From Paenibacillus xylanivorans (lineage in GTDB: Bacteria > Bacillota > Bacilli > Paenibacillales > Paenibacillaceae): a stretch of 64,000 nucleotides of DNA. The stretch is taken from contig NZ_LITU01000075.1 of the NCBI RefSeq assembly GCF_001280595.1, positions 78,219-142,218 of the forward strand, in the 5' to 3' direction. Positions 26,642 through 34,263 of the stretch are shown here, one piece after another. The position numbers and the translations under genes were made by a program. Position 1 is the stretch's first letter; each line of letters starts with the position of its first letter. Below the pieces are notes generated by a model. The model searched no databases and was not told the origin of the DNA. It saw only the letters and a program-made list of their open reading frames with translations.

Positions 26642-27715
26642 GTGAAAGTACTATTCACATTTTTTGTTCCAAGCGGTGGTGTGAATACATTAAACCGACT
26701 TCGTACAGCCGTTCTGCAACGCCATGGCATCGAAGCGCATGTATTGTATCTGTACCCTGGCTCGGGAATGCAGAACAATAACAACACGCCGGTCTTCACA
26801 GCTTCCAGCGATGAGGAGATACACAGCTTGATCCATCATCATCGTTATGATGCCATTATTGTCACTTCGGATATTTCCATGCCGGGTAGATTAAGGTCCC
26901 TCGGGTATAATGGGCGCATTATCTATGAAGCACAGGGACTAGGGACGCGTGAACATGCTATGGAAACCATTCAGATGGCAGTACCTTATCTGCAAGCCCA
27001 CTGTAATGCCGCGGTCATTCCTCCTACGGATCATTTACTGGAGCTGTTCATCCATATGTGTCCATGGCTTCATCGGTTTGTCATTCCCAATATGTTGGAT
27101 ACCACTAACTTTGCCCCCATCTCGGTGGATATCCCACCCTATCCGGTACTTGCATGGGTGGGAAGGCTCGAACACAACAAAAACTGGCGGGAATATTTGA
27201 TGATATCCAGCGAAATCATTAAAAGTGTTCCAGAAGCCAGACTATGGATGTTCCATGATCCCACCTTGGCCAATCCAGAGGATGAGGTCATGTTCCGACA
27301 CATGCTTGCGGAGTACGGGCTAGAAGATCGGATTGGCATCTTTATCAACGTCCCCCATTCCCAGATGCCCACATTCTACTCCATGATTGCAGCTTCGGGG
27401 GGAATCATGCTGTCTACATCACTGCTTGAAGGCTTTGGATACGCTGTTGCTGAAGCCATCAGCTGCGGCTGTCCTGTACTCAGTACCGATTCGGATGGTG
27501 TACGTTCCTTTATTACACATAACCGAACGGGAAAATTCTATCCGATTGGAAACGTGAATGCCGCTGTATCCGAAGCAGTAGACCTGATGCACAACATACA
27601 GCTGCGGGATTATATACGCATTCAGGGCAGACAGCATATGGCCGTTTCCTTCTCACCTGACCGATACGCCATTTCATTCCGTGAAATGATGACAGCCTTG
27701 AGCATTTTCTTTTGA
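26642..27715 (+). CDS. GT4-family glycosyltransferase
   Basis: A 357-residue retaining glycosyltransferase of GT-B fold (family 4). The C-terminal donor-binding half shows LAWVGRLEHNKNW, the E-x7-E region STSLLEGFGYAVAEAISCGCPVL and a GVRSFI block. The N-terminal half is of the glycosyltransferase 1/4 acceptor type. GTG 26642 has GAGGGTGAAC upstream; a GTG three codons earlier is also possible, while the ATG at 26543 would place coding sequence over the CATACAGTA box. The first gene of the glycan island on this strand, followed by a terminator. Sugar donor and acceptor are unknown; expression late in sporulation is suggested by the -10 box. Confidence 0.85.
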   Translation: MKVLFTFFVPSGGVNTLNRLRTAVLQRHGIEAHVLYLYPGSGMQNNNNTPVFTASSDEEIHSLIHHHRYDAIIVTSDISMPGRLRSLGYNGRIIYEAQGLGTREHAMETIQMAVPYLQAHCNAAVIPPTDHLLELFIHMCPWLHRFVIPNMLDTTNFAPISVDIPPYPVLAWVGRLEHNKNWREYLMISSEIIKSVPEARLWMFHDPTLANPEDEVMFRHMLAEYGLEDRIGIFINVPHSQMPTFYSMIAASGGIMLSTSLLEGFGYAVAEAISCGCPVLSTDSDGVRSFITHNRTGKFYPIGNVNAAVSEAVDLMHNIQLRDYIRIQGRQHMAVSFSPDRYAISFREMMTALSIFF

Positions 27716-27726
27716 ACAAAACAAAA

Positions 27727-27758
27727 AAGGCAGTTCAGAGAAATCTCTGAACTGCCTT
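27727..27758. terminator. Bidirectional terminator
   Basis: Perfect 14-bp stem AAGGCAGTTCAGAG / CTCTGAACTGCCTT with a 4-nt loop between the GT4 gene and the convergent DHA2 gene, with an A-run on the left and a T-poor right flank. Confidence 0.85.
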
Positions 27759-27800
27759 AAATTCAAGTGAAGTGTTTACCTTAATCTCAGCGTATTTGAA

Positions 27801-29297
27801 TCAGTGTCCCATCATCATCGCTGGATCGGGTTTATCCCCTGTTTGAAGGGAATCTTCTTCCATCCGTTTCGGTTTGCGCAGGATCAGACTGAGCAGACAT
27901 CCAAACAGGGCAATGCAAGCCGCCAGGAAGAAGGTGTCGTTAAAACCAGCCACTAATCCATTCACCATACCTGCAGCATCAGTAGCTCCAGCTGTATTGC
28001 TTGCAATATGGGAGGTCAGGAATCCGGTCAGGCCGGCAACGGCAAAGGATACGACTACTTGTTGTGCAGCCGCAGTAAGCGGGGTGACCCGACCTACCAG
28101 CTTACGTGGAGCAGCATTCAGTACGTGCGTATTAAGAGGCATCATGGAGAAGCCCATACCCAAGCCCATCATGACAAGACTAAGAATGATTAGACCCAGA
28201 CCGGTTTCCGCCGTAATGGAAGACAGAATAAACAGTGCACCCGAGATGATACCCAGACCCACAAAGGCCAGTGGTCTTGCACCAATTTTATCAAACAATC
28301 GTCCACCAAGTGGCATACCCACACCCGAAGCCAGCGCCTGTGGAAGCAGAATGAGTCCTGTTTCCAGTGCAGTGTAGCCTTTAATCTGTTGCAGATAAAG
28401 TGGGATCAAAATCATCGCTCCGAACAAGGCAACTTGTGATACCCATGCCAGAATAATACCACGTGTGAAATCGGAGGATTTGAATACCCGAAGTTCCAGC
28501 AGCGGATTTTTGTGACGAAGCTCCACGATAATGAACAGAATCAGTGCCACGCCCCCGACAATCACACCCGTCAGTGCTGTTGCAGAACTCCAGCTTGTTC
28601 CACCCTCACTTACACCGTATGCAAGCATCGAGAATGCAATTGGCGCCAGAATCATCCCAAGCAGATCTAGCGCAGGTGTGCGTCCCCGATCCGTATCCGG
28701 CAGGAATTTGATACATAGAATAAAAGCGGCAATACCAATCGGCAGATTGATCAGGAAGATCCAGTGCCAGCTGAATGATTCAATGAACCAGCCCGATAAT
28801 ACCGGACCCAGCGCAGGGGCCAACAGCATCGGAATTCCGAGCATCCCCATGATGGAGCCTCTTCTTTCAGGAGGAGCCAGACGGAACACCATCGCCATAC
28901 CAATCGGCGCAACCATGCCTCCGCCAAGTCCCTGGATGATCCGGTAAATAATCAATTGTTCAGGAGATTGCGCGATCGAGCACAATACCGAACCCAAGGT
29001 AAACATCGCAATCGTGAACAGAAATACTCTTTTGGCTCCAAATCGGTCGGTCAACCATCCCGCCAGCGGAATGACAGCTGACAAGGCCAACGTATAACCT
29101 GTAACGGTCCATTGAATGGTCTTCAGATCCGTCTCAAAATATTGAACCAGATTCGGAATCGCCACGTTAACCACCGTGCTGTCCAAGATGACCATAATCA
29201 TCCCGACGATAATAGCCAGTAGCGGCAAAATAATCGTTTTAATCGAAAACTCCGCCGGGTCCTGGGGCACTGCTGTTTGTTGTTTCACTCTCTCCAC
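27801..29297 (-). CDS. DHA2-family multidrug efflux MFS transporter (EmrB/QacA type)
   Basis: A 498-residue proton-coupled drug exporter with 14 predicted membrane segments. The N-terminal motif ILDSTVVNVAIPNL and GWLTDRFGAKRVFL (motif A), and the motif-C-like GxxxGPxxxG segment MLLAPALGPVLSGWF, identify the DHA2/EmrB-QacA group. It starts at GTG 29297 or GTG 29288; neither ribosome-binding site is strong, so the start is uncertain. It interrupts the glycan genes and has its own sigma-A promoter and tandem operator-like repeats upstream, so it is separately regulated. Confidence 0.92.
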   Translation of the reverse strand: MERVKQQTAVPQDPAEFSIKTIILPLLAIIVGMIMVILDSTVVNVAIPNLVQYFETDLKTIQWTVTGYTLALSAVIPLAGWLTDRFGAKRVFLFTIAMFTLGSVLCSIAQSPEQLIIYRIIQGLGGGMVAPIGMAMVFRLAPPERRGSIMGMLGIPMLLAPALGPVLSGWFIESFSWHWIFLINLPIGIAAFILCIKFLPDTDRGRTPALDLLGMILAPIAFSMLAYGVSEGGTSWSSATALTGVIVGGVALILFIIVELRHKNPLLELRVFKSSDFTRGIILAWVSQVALFGAMILIPLYLQQIKGYTALETGLILLPQALASGVGMPLGGRLFDKIGARPLAFVGLGIISGALFILSSITAETGLGLIILSLVMMGLGMGFSMMPLNTHVLNAAPRKLVGRVTPLTAAAQQVVVSFAVAGLTGFLTSHIASNTAGATDAAGMVNGLVAGFNDTFFLAACIALFGCLLSLILRKPKRMEEDSLQTGDKPDPAMMMGH

Positions 29298-29360
29298 TCT
29301 CTTTTCCGGCCTGGAGGCGTTATCTTTGTATCTGCCTCTCCATTGGCCTTATATTCACGA

Positions 29361-29383
29361 CGTTTTAAACCGTCGTTTTAAAC
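29361..29383. promoter_or_regulatory. Tandem CGTTTTAAAC repeats, candidate operator of the efflux gene
   Basis: CGTTTTAAAC at 29361-29370 and 29374-29383, 13-bp period, with a related TTGTTTAA at 29386-29393. They lie just downstream of the transcription start predicted from the promoter at 29404-29431, where a repressor such as a TetR or MarR protein would block transcription. The regulator gene is not adjacent. Confidence 0.5.
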
Positions 29384-29403
29384 TTTTGTTTAAGCATAGG
29401 TTA

Positions 29404-29431
29404 ATTCTAATGAAAATACCTTTGCTGTCAA
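29404..29431 (-). promoter_or_regulatory. Sigma-A promoter of the DHA2 efflux gene
   Basis: On the minus strand the -35 TTGACA (29426-29431) is a perfect match. A 16-nt spacer and the -10 TAGAAT (29404-29409) follow, about 107 nt before the start codon. Confidence 0.75.
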
Positions 29432-29529
29432 GCTATTTTTGTTGGGTAAGGAATTAAGTGTGCATGCCAAAAAATGGACCAGGTCTTCTCCTGCTCCATC
29501 CGTTTGGAGAAACTCGTATGTGAGCTTTA

Positions 29530-29877
29530 CTAATCTGCCATCTTGATCATCTGATGCTCCGAAAGTATACCCAGGGTCTGACCCTGGTCACTTCTGCAGT
29601 ATATGCGAATAACCAGATGGCTTGGTGAAGAACTGTTGCTAATGATACGCAGCTCGCACGGATCGGATGAGACCGCCAGATTATGAATAATATAGTTCCC
29701 TGTATCTGCCCCTATCCGAAAAAGGTAGCGATATAGCTCCCCTCGGGTAGGACTTACTCCTCCAACAAATATATCCACATCGTCGTTCCCTGCAAATGCC
29801 AATTCAATGTCCATGTATCTCACCGGAACTACGGTTTGCAGCAGGTTTTCGTGAATCTCCAACACAAATGCGGCCAC
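29530..29877 (-). CDS. Unknown 115-aa protein in the glycan island
   Basis: Not recognised. A 115-residue, beta-rich soluble protein (LEIHENLLQTVVPVRYMDIELAF, DDVDIFVGGVSP, LRIISNSSSPSHLVIRIYC). GTG 29877 is chosen because AGGAGGGGATGTACA lies directly upstream, 43 nt after a CATAACATA box; the ATG at 29943 would run through that box. Divergent from the GT4 gene at 30065. The alternating hydrophobic pattern suggests a small jelly-roll or immunoglobulin-like fold, and with the sporulation-type promoter it could be a spore-surface component. This is inference only. Confidence 0.65.
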   Translation of the reverse strand: MAAFVLEIHENLLQTVVPVRYMDIELAFAGNDDVDIFVGGVSPTRGELYRYLFRIGADTGNYIIHNLAVSSDPCELRIISNSSSPSHLVIRIYCRSDQGQTLGILSEHQMIKMAD

Positions 29878-29919
29878 TGTACATCCCCTCCTATAAAGCG
29901 AGTTGAACCTTTCTCCAGA

Positions 29920-29928
29920 TATGTTATG
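29920..29928 (-). promoter_or_regulatory. CATANNNTA box (candidate sigma-K/sigma-E -10)
   Basis: On the minus strand CATAACATA, 43 nt before the GTG start at 29877. No AC at the ideal -35 distance is seen. Confidence 0.5.
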
Positions 29929-30009
29929 CCATCTCTCGTCCATTGCTATTTAAAATCACCCATTTTAACTAATTCCACGGAAACGCCCACCCTTTCGTCT
30001 GCCTTTTTT

Positions 30010-30018
30010 CATAGACTA
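30010..30018 (+). promoter_or_regulatory. CATANNNTA box (candidate sigma-K/sigma-E -10)
   Basis: CATAGACTA, 47 nt before the GT4 start at 30065; AC lies 19 nt upstream, slightly longer than ideal. Confidence 0.5.
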
Positions 30019-30064
30019 ACAGGATAGAAGATCGGCCTGTGCAGGCCGTGACAAGGAGGTACCT

Positions 30065-31303
30065 ATGAGAGTTCTGCTCGTGACCTATTGGGAGCTTACA
30101 CAGATGGGTGGAATATGGACATATGTGAAACAGCTGGCTGACAGGCTGATGGCTCTTGGTGTAGAGGTGGATATAATGGGCACCAACGGAGCCAAAAATG
30201 AAGTGTACATTCGCAATCTCAATCGCTCCTTCTCCAAAGATAAGGTATGGCCCATGCTTCAAGCCAAACTTAATCCGACAGATTTGCCTCAGTTTACTGC
30301 CGATGCTCTCGTGGCTTATTATGAATTGAACAGGTATGCCTTTGAAATGGGAGCCGCCTATCTCGGCGTTGATCATTATGATGTCATCCATGCCCAGGAC
30401 CCGGTAGCAGCCGTCGCAATGAGACGCATATTGAACCGCAACACACCCATGGTAACGAGTTATCACGGAGCGCTCGCGCGCGAAGCCTTTTACGATGCTC
30501 AAAACTCTAACGCGCAGCTCACGCTTCCCGAATATTTGCAATCCAAACGTGGACGTTACTTCCTGTCATTGGAAGAGCGAAGCGCTGAACAATCCGAGCT
30601 TATTCTGGTCTCCAGCAATTGGATTAAGAGCACACTTACGGACCTCCGTGTTCCCGAGTCCAAATTTCGAATTATTCCTTATGCTGTGGATATTCCAGCC
30701 TACCGTGCCCAAGCAAGGGTCAAGTTCCGTCAACGCAAGCCAGCGGGCAAAAAAGTGATCGCCTTTACGGGCAGACTGGAGCACATCAAAGGGGTCCATA
30801 TTCTGATCAAAGCGCTCTCCGGCCTGAAGAAGTTTCGCTCGGATTGGGTCTGCTGGATTGCTGGAGAAGGTAATCTGATGGAGGATTTGCGCTCCCTAGC
30901 CAATGATCTTGGAGTAGGTGCTGACATCGTTTTCTGGGGTAAACTGGACAATATCCCTTCATTCCTACGCCATGCTGACATTTATGTACAGCCTAGCTTG
31001 CAGGATACGCAGCCTTTCTCGGTCACAGAGGCTCAACTCGCTGGATTGCCTGTCATTGTAAGCGGTACGGCAGGTATGCCTGAGATGGTGCAGCCTGAAC
31101 ATACCGGTTGGGTCGTGCCACCGCAGGATGTCGAAGCCCTTAGCTCACTGTTGAATGCCCTTCTGCAGGATGATGCCACCCTTGCAAAGGTAGGAGCAGC
31201 AGCCAAAGCATGGGCTGAACAACATCGATCACTGGAGGAGATGGGATTGCGCACGCTGCATGTCTACCAGGAAGCCATTCAGTTGGGAGGTCAGAGGATA
31301 TGA
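30065..31303 (+). CDS. GT4-family glycosyltransferase
   Basis: A 412-residue GT-B glycosyltransferase. The N-terminus LVTYWELTQMGGIWTYVKQLADRL is a typical glycogen-synthase-like acceptor region. FTGRLEHIKGVHILIKAL and PSLQDTQPFSVTEAQLAGLPVIVSGTAGMPEMV mark the nucleotide-sugar site with the E-x7-E motif in modified form. ATG 30065 follows AAGGAGGTACCT. It overlaps a 57-codon gene by 4 nt at its end. Divergent from the unknown 115-aa gene. Substrates are unknown; its context is the sporulation-type glycan island. Confidence 0.87.
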   Translation: MRVLLVTYWELTQMGGIWTYVKQLADRLMALGVEVDIMGTNGAKNEVYIRNLNRSFSKDKVWPMLQAKLNPTDLPQFTADALVAYYELNRYAFEMGAAYLGVDHYDVIHAQDPVAAVAMRRILNRNTPMVTSYHGALAREAFYDAQNSNAQLTLPEYLQSKRGRYFLSLEERSAEQSELILVSSNWIKSTLTDLRVPESKFRIIPYAVDIPAYRAQARVKFRQRKPAGKKVIAFTGRLEHIKGVHILIKALSGLKKFRSDWVCWIAGEGNLMEDLRSLANDLGVGADIVFWGKLDNIPSFLRHADIYVQPSLQDTQPFSVTEAQLAGLPVIVSGTAGMPEMVQPEHTGWVVPPQDVEALSSLLNALLQDDATLAKVGAAAKAWAEQHRSLEEMGLRTLHVYQEAIQLGGQRI

Positions 31304-31473
31304 CATTGCTCGTACCCAGTGATTTGTATAATCGTTGGTTCTCCACCCCTGTGTCGACGACGCATATCGAGGTGGATTACGCTGTAATGAACGAATTAAT
31401 GAGGAAGCTGCCCAAAGGTTACGTTTTCCCTGATCCGGCAACCATGCACATTCTCACTTCTGAGAAAAATTAG
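31300..31473 (+). CDS. Small coupled protein of unknown function (57 aa)
   Basis: A 57-codon open frame starting at ATG 31300, overlapping the GT4 stop codon by 4 nt (ATGA). GGGAGG lies about 9 nt upstream, so it looks translationally coupled. The product begins MTLLVPSDLYNRWFSTP and contains YAVMNELMRKLPKGYVFPDP. No family is recognised. A strong terminator follows at 31504-31556, so it is the natural end of the transcript. It may be a small partner of the transferase. Confidence 0.65.
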   Translation: MTLLVPSDLYNRWFSTPVSTTHIEVDYAVMNELMRKLPKGYVFPDPATMHILTSEKN

Positions 31474-31503
31474 AGTTAAATAACTTTACAAACAGGATCA
31501 AAT

Positions 31504-31558
31504 AAGAGGATATTCGTTGATGCCGCATTTACTTAACGGCAACCGAATACCCTCTTTT
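31504..31558 (+). terminator. Terminator after the GT4/57-aa unit
   Basis: AAGAGGATATTCG(TTG) pairs with (CAAC)CGAATACCCTCTT, one mismatch, followed by TTTTCTTG on the plus strand. It also can serve the convergent GT2 gene. Confidence 0.8.
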
Positions 31559-31605
31559 TCTTGCGGTTCACTATCTAATATTCGTGCTTCCACGTCTTTT
31601 AGCCT

Positions 31606-32322
31606 CTACTTCCAGTAACCGCCAACCTGCAGTAGATTGAGTAGTACGGGCCGATGCTTCGATTGAACAAGTTCCATCTCGGCTTTCAATGCCTCAAAGT
31701 GTTTCTTGGTTCCCATCGATTCATGAACCCGGTAACACATCAGAGGCTCATTGTAATAGAACAGCTCATAGAGCGGAAACAGTCTCAGCCACATCTCATA
31801 GTCATGCGTGTAGCGAAAATCGGTGTCAAACATGCCGAACTTTCGAAATGCATCCATCTCTAGCATCACGGTGCAGCCGTTGATTGGGCAACCTTCGGTC
31901 AGCACCTGAAGCATCTCCAGACGACTCCCTACTTCTGGTCTGACGGTGTCCATCCATTCGCTGTTCGCATCTACATAATGATAGGCCCCGTGACAGAACG
32001 ATGCCTTAACGTCTAGCATGAACTTCAGTTGTTTCTCTACCCGGTCCAGCAACATCACATCATCGGAGCTGAGCCAGACAAAGTAATCACCTGTCGCCTG
32101 TTTGATTCCCTCGTTTAACGCTGTTGCCGTTCCACCATTCTCTTTTCGAATATAGCGAATGCGATCCATGAATGGTTTCAGCCGCTTTACATGCTTCGTA
32201 GAGCCGTCATCCACCACAATGACCTCAATATGCGGATACGTCTGGTGAATGGCGCTGTGAACAGCCTGCTCGATGTACGCGCAATTATAAAAAGGAATGA
32301 CAATTGATACTTTCGGCTCCAT
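31606..32322 (-). CDS. GT2-family glycosyltransferase
   Basis: A 238-residue inverting GT-A glycosyltransferase. The N-terminal VSIVIPFYNC, VIVVDDGSTKH and YFVWLSSDDVML (DxD-like SDD metal site) and the acceptor-side block YTHDYEMWLRL are intact. ATG 32322 is chosen for GGGGAGGACCAA upstream. It is a close paralogue of the GT2 gene at 32609 (same length and the same blocks in order) but a separate transcription unit with a CATATAATA box 43 nt upstream. Donor and acceptor are unknown. Confidence 0.88.
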   Translation of the reverse strand: MEPKVSIVIPFYNCAYIEQAVHSAIHQTYPHIEVIVVDDGSTKHVKRLKPFMDRIRYIRKENGGTATALNEGIKQATGDYFVWLSSDDVMLLDRVEKQLKFMLDVKASFCHGAYHYVDANSEWMDTVRPEVGSRLEMLQVLTEGCPINGCTVMLEMDAFRKFGMFDTDFRYTHDYEMWLRLFPLYELFYYNEPLMCYRVHESMGTKKHFEALKAEMELVQSKHRPVLLNLLQVGGYWK

Positions 32323-32364
32323 TTGGTCCTCCCCTTTCTCCGCGTAAATAATCCCCATTCTCCC

Positions 32365-32390
32365 TATTATATGAGGATAGATCCGTTAGG
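32365..32390 (-). promoter_or_regulatory. CATANNNTA promoter with AC at ideal spacing
   Basis: On the minus strand CATATAATA (32365-32373) is preceded by AC exactly 16 nt upstream, a full match to the sigma-K pattern, 43 nt before the GT2 start at 32322. The overlapping TATAAT could also act as a sigma-A -10, but no good -35 is seen. Confidence 0.55.
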
Positions 32391-32608
32391 TATCAGGCAT
32401 CTGTTGCATAACTACGGATAAATTCCGCACATGAGCATTTTGCATAAATCCAAAGAGTGACTTTCAATCAGTAAGATATAGATCGAAATGCTTCTATTCG
32501 TCTATATCTTGTCCCGGGAGCGAGTTAAATCAAATTATGAAAAATGCTTATAAACAAAGAGGGCGTTATTCGGCCACCTTGCGGCCTCCATAACCCCCAC
32601 CAAGTTCT
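32374..32608. other. Intergenic region between the two GT2 genes
   Basis: Contains an inverted repeat at 32475-32508 (GATATAGAtCGAA with TTCGTCTATATC) and, just after the stop codon of the second GT2 gene, a weak hairpin (GTTAT...GGCC / GGCC...ATAAC) near 32564-32594 that may end the long operon. No gene is seen. Confidence 0.5.
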
Positions 32609-33325
32609 TTATCCTCCCATGGCAGCAATTCGCTGCAACAAAGGCTCCCGATATCTGGACCATACCATGGAGGCCTCCCGGCCGATGGCATCTGCATGGC
32701 GTACCGTTCCCATTCCTCCGTGCCGTCGATATGCCGTAAGCGACTCGTTCAGATATGGAAAACGATGTCCGTTCAGCAGAATACGCATCCATAGATCCAG
32801 ATCATGCGTATAAGGCAACAGTTCATCGAACAGACTCACCGCACTGAACAGATCCCTGCGGATCATCACGGTACAACCGTTCACCGGATTGCCATTAACG
32901 AAGAGACGCAGCCAATCTGGCTCAGGCACAGGTTCAGCCCCTCCGTTCAGCTTGGTCACCGCAGAATGTTCATTAATGTAATTAAAGTTGGTATGGGAGA
33001 TAAGCACATTCTCCCGTTGCATAAATTCAACCTGATGACGAATCTTATCCGGGTATAGAAGATCATCCGAACTCAGCCAGGCGATATAGTCCCCGGAGGC
33101 ATGACGGATGCCGTGATTCAGAGCCGAAGCTGTGCCGCCGTTGCTTTTGCCAAGAACATAAATGTAGGGAAGATAAGGCTTAAGCAGCTCTTCATGTTGG
33201 GTAGAGCCATCGTTGACGATAATGATCTCCACATCGGTATATGTCTGGCTCAGTGCACTCTGGATCGCTTGAGGCACATAGGGACAATTGTAAAACGGAA
33301 TAACAATGGACACTTTCGGATTCAT
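32609..33325 (-). CDS. GT2-family glycosyltransferase (paralogue)
   Basis: A 238-residue GT-A transferase with VSIVIPFYNC, IIIVNDGSTQH, YIAWLSSDDLL and YTHDLDLWMRIL in the same order and spacing as the gene at 31606. Both also share SNGGTASALN/NGGTATALN and GNPVNGCTVM/GCPINGCTVM, so the pair arose by duplication. It overlaps the epimerase gene by 4 nt and is the last gene of the long minus-strand operon starting at 41107. It probably adds a different sugar of the same glycan. Confidence 0.88.
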   Translation of the reverse strand: MNPKVSIVIPFYNCPYVPQAIQSALSQTYTDVEIIIVNDGSTQHEELLKPYLPYIYVLGKSNGGTASALNHGIRHASGDYIAWLSSDDLLYPDKIRHQVEFMQRENVLISHTNFNYINEHSAVTKLNGGAEPVPEPDWLRLFVNGNPVNGCTVMIRRDLFSAVSLFDELLPYTHDLDLWMRILLNGHRFPYLNESLTAYRRHGGMGTVRHADAIGREASMVWSRYREPLLQRIAAMGG

Positions 33326-34263
33326 TCAGTCGCCCTCCCATGCTGGGTACGAACATCACTTAGAATGTCCTGAAGAGATTGGGCAAATGGAATCAGTGGC
33401 TGCCAGCCCAACTTGCGCAGCGCCGAGAATTCCTCCTGATCTCCAGCCCCGTCCGGACCGGAAGAAGCACCATCCCAGCGTACAGGTATCTCCGCTTCGG
33501 TCATGGTTAACAGCGTATCCGCAATCTCTCCCAGGCTGCGCTCCGTGCCGGACACAACCGGATATACGTTCCCCGTCGTGCCTTGAACAAGCAGGGTTGC
33601 ATAAGCTCTGACCGCATCCCGCACATCCAGAAAATCACGGGTATTATCCCTGCCGGATAGACGAAAGGCCTCCGTCTTTCCTTCCTGTTCACAGGCGACA
33701 ACATGACGTGCCAGCAGCGAACATATTCCTGTTGAAGGACCAGCCCCGATCAGATTACCCGGCTCTGCCAGCATAATCTGCTGTCCAAAGAGGGACATCC
33801 ACGACAGCGACACCATCTCCTCCAGTGCTTTGCTGAGGCTGTACGGGTGGGGAGGCTGCGGAAGCCGGCCGGGTTCAGGGGTATATTTTAACCGGGAACC
33901 TACAATAACGGTCCGTGCCGCTGGACAGCTCCGGAGAGCATCCAGCAGATACAGGACAGCCATCACATTGGTCTCCAGTACAAGCAGCGGATCAGACCAG
34001 GAATCCGGCACCGAATTTTTGCCTGCGAGATGCAGCACATAGTCCGGTTGCACCTCGTCAATCAGATGACGGACTTGCTGTTTATCGTTAAGATCACAGA
34101 CATGTACAGCTACGCCATTGTCAAACGAATGTACACCGACTCGCCTGACCACTGCTGCAACCACCGCACCAGCTGTCCGGAAATAAGCGACCGCATGCCG
34201 TCCGGTAAAACCGGACGCACCTGTGATCAGCACCTTTTTGCCTGTCAGCTCTGCTCCATCCAT
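33322..34263 (-). CDS. NAD(P)-dependent nucleotide-sugar epimerase/dehydratase (extended SDR)
   Basis: A 313-residue extended short-chain dehydrogenase. Glycine motif VLITGASGFTGRHA (residues 10-23), LHLAGKNSVPDSWSDP, NVMAVLYLLDAL and the catalytic YSLSK are present. It resembles GDP-mannose 4,6-dehydratase/GDP-4-keto-6-deoxymannose reductase-type proteins, but the exact substrate cannot be fixed. It overlaps the RmlD-like gene upstream by 19 nt and the GT2 gene downstream by 4 nt, so it belongs to the nucleotide-sugar block of the operon. Confidence 0.82.
   Translation of the reverse strand: MDGAELTGKKVLITGASGFTGRHAVAYFRTAGAVVAAVVRRVGVHSFDNGVAVHVCDLNDKQQVRHLIDEVQPDYVLHLAGKNSVPDSWSDPLLVLETNVMAVLYLLDALRSCPAARTVIVGSRLKYTPEPGRLPQPPHPYSLSKALEEMVSLSWMSLFGQQIMLAEPGNLIGAGPSTGICSLLARHVVACEQEGKTEAFRLSGRDNTRDFLDVRDAVRAYATLLVQGTTGNVYPVVSGTERSLGEIADTLLTMTEAEIPVRWDGASSGPDGAGDQEEFSALRKLGWQPLIPFAQSLQDILSDVRTQHGRATE

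Noticed and set aside
32475..32508. Inverted repeat GATATAGAtCGAA / TTCGTCTATATC as a terminator
   Set aside because: No T-run on either strand; left as an unexplained inverted repeat in the intergenic note.
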